From CANLBN01 sp965230205 (lineage in GTDB: Bacteria; Pseudomonadota; Gammaproteobacteria; Pseudomonadales; Cellvibrionaceae): a stretch of DNA of 64,000 nucleotides. Every line of letters begins with the position of its first letter. Positions within the stretch are counted from its first letter, which is position 1. The stretch spans positions 4,030,001 to 4,094,000 of the forward strand of contig OZ245996.1 in assembly GCA_965230205.1 (NCBI GenBank), written 5' to 3'. The notes beneath the pieces were generated by a model, which saw nothing but the letters and a program-made list of their open reading frames with translations, was not told where the DNA came from and searched no databases. The translations under genes and the position numbers were made by a program. This document shows, piece by piece, positions 61,239 through 64,000 of the stretch.

Positions 61239-62504
61239 TTATAAACGATTAATCAGACTTAATTCACTCACACGTAAAAAACTTGCCTGAGAAGCTTGTA
61301 ACACTAATGACTCTAATGAGAGCCGAGTGGTTGCCTCAGCATAATCAAGGTTTTGAATATCCGATAAAATTTCTTCTGATACTAATTTAGTATCGAGATG
61401 TAGCTCTTTTGTGCTTTCCAAAGTATTATTTCTAGCACCAATTTTCGTGACCGTCTCGGAAAGTGTATCTTGCGCATTCGACAAATTGGTAATGGTCGCA
61501 GCAACGACGCTTTCAACTCGATCGATTGAGGCCTGACTACCATCGTAACCAGTCATCGCATTGCGGAATCGCATGAGTGTCGTAAGCACATCTTGTGTAT
61601 CTGTCGAATCAATAAATAATTGATCACCTGCAAGCCCAGCGCCAGTATCTGCTGATGCTGGGTTACCAGTAATACGTATACTGACACCGTTATAAATTAA
61701 TTCTTCACCAGCTATATATCGATGGTTGGCTTCAATAATTTTTCCTGTCGAACGTTCAATCACCGTAAAGTTTTTTCCTGGAGGCCCTATATCAGCATCT
61801 TCATTAAACTGAATGATAATATCCTCCGGATAGAACTCATCATAAGCTGCTTGATCAACAACTTCACCAATAGATATTGATACAGGAGGATTAGATCGGT
61901 TATTAGGGTCAACAGATGTGATAATAGTATTTGAGCCACTGGGCACATCAACGAATAATGCTTTACCAGAATCACTGGCTTCAATATTGGTATTATTATC
62001 AATCTTAATTTTTATTTGTCCCTCGTCTCCAACGAACTGAAATCCATTAGTGCTATCACCAATAAAAGCAGGTGATTCACTTTTGTATCCTGCAAAAATA
62101 TAATCACCATTCGAATTTCGTGTATTCACAATATTAAATAGTTCATCCAACCGAGCATCAACTTCACTGGCTAATGCAGAATATTCACTAGCTGACAAGC
62201 TGGCTGTATTACCTGCTTGTACTGCTAATTCTTCTATACGTTGAAGTAAATTATTTGCACCATTCAGTGTTGACTCTTCAAGCGATAAGTTGTTTTCAGC
62301 AATAGTGATATTTTTATTATACTGTTCAACTAGGTTTAAATTATTATTGAGTTGCTGAATGCGTGTCGCAGCAACTGGATCATCAGCTGCCGATAATACT
62401 CTCTTACCTGACGACAATTGTTCCTGTGTCTTAACAATGGCTTGATTTGCATCAGCCATGCTATTTCGTGCAAGATTATAAATATGCAGGCTAGAAATTC
62501 TCAT
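61239..62504 (-). CDS. flgL: Flagellar hook-filament junction protein FlgL
   Basis: A 421-aa flagellin-like junction protein. N-terminus MRISSLHIYNLARNSMADANQAIVKTQEQLSSGKRVLSAADDPVAATR; C-terminus LDYAEATTRLSLESLVLQASQASFLRVSELSLIN. The ATG at 62504 has GGAG at ideal spacing and matches the family start; the open frame runs 21 nt further. It lies 47 nt after flgK, the usual order. Confidence 0.95.
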   Translation of the reverse strand: MRISSLHIYNLARNSMADANQAIVKTQEQLSSGKRVLSAADDPVAATRIQQLNNNLNLVEQYNKNITIAENNLSLEESTLNGANNLLQRIEELAVQAGNTASLSASEYSALASEVDARLDELFNIVNTRNSNGDYIFAGYKSESPAFIGDSTNGFQFVGDEGQIKIKIDNNTNIEASDSGKALFVDVPSGSNTIITSVDPNNRSNPPVSISIGEVVDQAAYDEFYPEDIIIQFNEDADIGPPGKNFTVIERSTGKIIEANHRYIAGEELIYNGVSIRITGNPASADTGAGLAGDQLFIDSTDTQDVLTTLMRFRNAMTGYDGSQASIDRVESVVAATITNLSNAQDTLSETVTKIGARNNTLESTKELHLDTKLVSEEILSDIQNLDYAEATTRLSLESLVLQASQASFLRVSELSLINRL

Positions 62505-62551
62505 TACATTCTCCAAATCATGCACTCAGCATAATTCTTAGTTTTTACCTA

Positions 62552-64000
62552 TTAAAAGCTATTCAATAACCGATCAAATAAATCTCGTGCAACATTAATC
62601 ACTTGTGCATTGGCAGAATACAGTTGCTCGAAGCGAATAAGATCAGCAGCTTCTTCATCTAAATTAACACCTGAGACAGAATCACGCAGGCTGATGGTTT
62701 GATTAAGTACATCTTCAGCCGCCTCTTTACTTGCACTGGCCGTACTGGTTTTAATGCCCACGGTTTCCAATAAACGATTATAGGAGTCGCCAAATGTCTG
62801 ATTAGGTCCACTTGTGGTTGAACCCGCAATAGAGTCCGATCGTTGTAACTCGACCATTGCCAAACCATTACGATTATCTGATGCAGCGTCGGTATTAAAA
62901 TCAAGAGTAAACGTATCTCCAGCACTGGCTGCACCAGTAATATTTGCTTGAATACCCCTATAAGAACTGGAAGCAGTAATTGCACCAAAAATAGCACTAG
63001 GTGTGGGGGCTGTTGTCATCGCAATATTACTGGCAAGGTTTACGTCGATACGTCCACCGACTAACACCTCTGTCGCTGTACCTGCACCCACACCGGTCAT
63101 AACCACATCGGCATTCGTTCCATCATTGACTTCAATGACTTCACCAACCGCGGCTTCTAATTGTACTGTTAAGTCATCACCACGAGTCGAGTGTACTTGG
63201 ATATAAAATTCATTAGCTACTGCATCAAAAGCACTGACTGCATAAATTCCTAAGTTTTCTAGATTTGCGTTACTATTAATTTGCTCAGCAAGGTAATCAT
63301 TAAAATCTTCCCCGCTGTTTAGCGCTGGTGATGGCACATCGGCATTAATTACACCTGCGGTGTAACCGACTAAATCTTCACCATTTAAAGTAACCTGCAA
63401 AGGAGCTGTTAATGAAACAGTAAAGTCTCTTAGCTCCAAATAATTAAAAGCAGTTGCACTGACACCATCAATATTGTCCAGTAATCCGGCAGTTGTCCGC
63501 GCACTCGCATCCAATGTGGAAAAAACATTTTGTGAGCTCGTCGCTCCAGTTACTGGATCTGTTGTCGTAAATGTAAATGTTTCTGCAGGATAACCATTCG
63601 CACCTGCACCAGCAGCAACTTCAGTACTCCCACCTGGCAAACCTAAAGAGGCGCCACTACTCACTACCGTAGTTTGTCCATTATCGGTAGCGAATAAACT
63701 ATTTTGTATTCCAGGAACATAAATCTGATTACGAATCGGAGGATTAAGCTGTACCGGGTTAGCTGGATCAGAATTATCCAAAATATCGTAAGATGTTGGC
63801 GTTGTAAATTGGACAATTAATGGGGGAGACATTTGCCCTACTTGATTAGTTAATAAACCAATCGCTGTACCAGAAGCATTGGTTAAACTAAGAACTTCAC
63901 CTGCAGAAATTTCAGCATTACCTAAATTTCCCAAGCTTGTATTAGTTAGTACAGGGCTACCCAATGCAATATCTGAAGCCTGTAGCGGCATTACAGAGAA
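62552..64000 (-). CDS. flgK: Hook-associated protein FlgK (C-terminal part, N-terminus off window)
   Basis: About 480 codons of FlgK run to the right window edge in an uninterrupted frame; the N-terminus is missing. The C-terminus is diagnostic: LRDSVSGVNLDEEAADLIRFEQLYSANAQVINVARDLFDRLLNSF. The centre is rich in Thr, Ala and Asp, with FlgK-type DNGQTTVVSSGA and DYLAEQIN segments. The ATG at 63991 is internal. It forms the hook-filament junction with FlgL. Confidence 0.94.
   Translation of the reverse strand, partial: FSVMPLQASDIALGSPVLTNTSLGNLGNAEISAGEVLSLTNASGTAIGLLTNQVGQMSPPLIVQFTTPTSYDILDNSDPANPVQLNPPIRNQIYVPGIQNSLFATDNGQTTVVSSGASLGLPGGSTEVAAGAGANGYPAETFTFTTTDPVTGATSSQNVFSTLDASARTTAGLLDNIDGVSATAFNYLELRDFTVSLTAPLQVTLNGEDLVGYTAGVINADVPSPALNSGEDFNDYLAEQINSNANLENLGIYAVSAFDAVANEFYIQVHSTRGDDLTVQLEAAVGEVIEVNDGTNADVVMTGVGAGTATEVLVGGRIDVNLASNIAMTTAPTPSAIFGAITASSSYRGIQANITGAASAGDTFTLDFNTDAASDNRNGLAMVELQRSDSIAGSTTSGPNQTFGDSYNRLLETVGIKTSTASASKEAAEDVLNQTISLRDSVSGVNLDEEAADLIRFEQLYSANAQVINVARDLFDRLLNSF

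Noticed and set aside
1..64000. CRISPR arrays, complete insertion sequences, prophage genes, riboswitches
   Set aside because: I saw no regularly spaced repeats, transposase or phage genes, and no recognisable riboswitch motif; a covariance-model scan was not possible.

Overview
The window looks like chromosomal DNA of an AT-rich, polarly flagellated, probably marine gammaproteobacterium. Supporting signs are a FleQ-type sigma-54 flagellar regulator, the tusDCB-tusE set, a large RNase E, and the gene order rpmF-plsX-fabD-fabG-acpP-fabF-pabC-mltG-tmk without fabH, as in Pseudomonas relatives. Genus cannot be fixed from sequence alone.

Region 1 (1-20.6 kb) is accessory. It opens with malyl-CoA lyase and the start of malate-CoA ligase (serine-cycle C1 assimilation or glyoxylate chemistry). 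Stress genes follow: a YnfA protein, a YceI lipoprotein, and an OhrR-like MarR regulator divergent from a periplasmic catalase-like peroxidase across a palindromic operator. Next is an unusual divergent four-gene locus (6.4-11.3 kb): a VWA lipoprotein and a large coiled-coil membrane protein facing a response regulator and an atypical histidine kinase. After it come small unknown ORFs with an integron attC-like site and no integrase, then a YcaQ DNA glycosylase, an NmrA/LysR pair, a PAS-PAS-GGDEF cyclase and an HxlR/old-yellow-enzyme pair.

Region 2 (20.6-36.6 kb) is core: tmk, mltG, pabC, the fatty-acid synthesis cluster, plsX, rpmF, yceD, a Maf/YceF pyrophosphatase, an S49 peptidase, a HAD phosphatase, rluC, and rne behind a 1-kb untranslated gap, then tRNA-Ser(UGA). 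The usual neighbour holB is absent beside tmk, where the accessory region abuts.

Region 3 (36.8-41.2 kb) holds an SMR-like transporter coupled to a HAD-UbiA fusion (polyprenyl-phosphate sugar chemistry), a BI-1 membrane protein and tusDCBE (tRNA 2-thiouridine sulfur relay).

Region 4 (41.2-64 kb) is a flagellar cluster: fleQ, fliT, fliS, then a glycosylation island (a Maf-type flagellin glycosyltransferase with a methyltransferase on the plus strand; neuB-neuC-neuA, a 2-hydroxyacid dehydrogenase, a methyltransferase and a UDP-sugar dehydrogenase on the minus strand), then a second fliS, a giant fliD, flaG, two large flagellin genes, a second fliT, flgL and flgK (cut by the window end). Divergent sigma-54-like promoters at 43.7-43.8 kb appear to couple the glycosyltransferase to the FleQ/RpoN flagellar cascade, and a sigma-28 promoter precedes one flagellin. 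Together these genes would build, cap, chaperone and decorate a nonulosonate-glycosylated flagellar filament.
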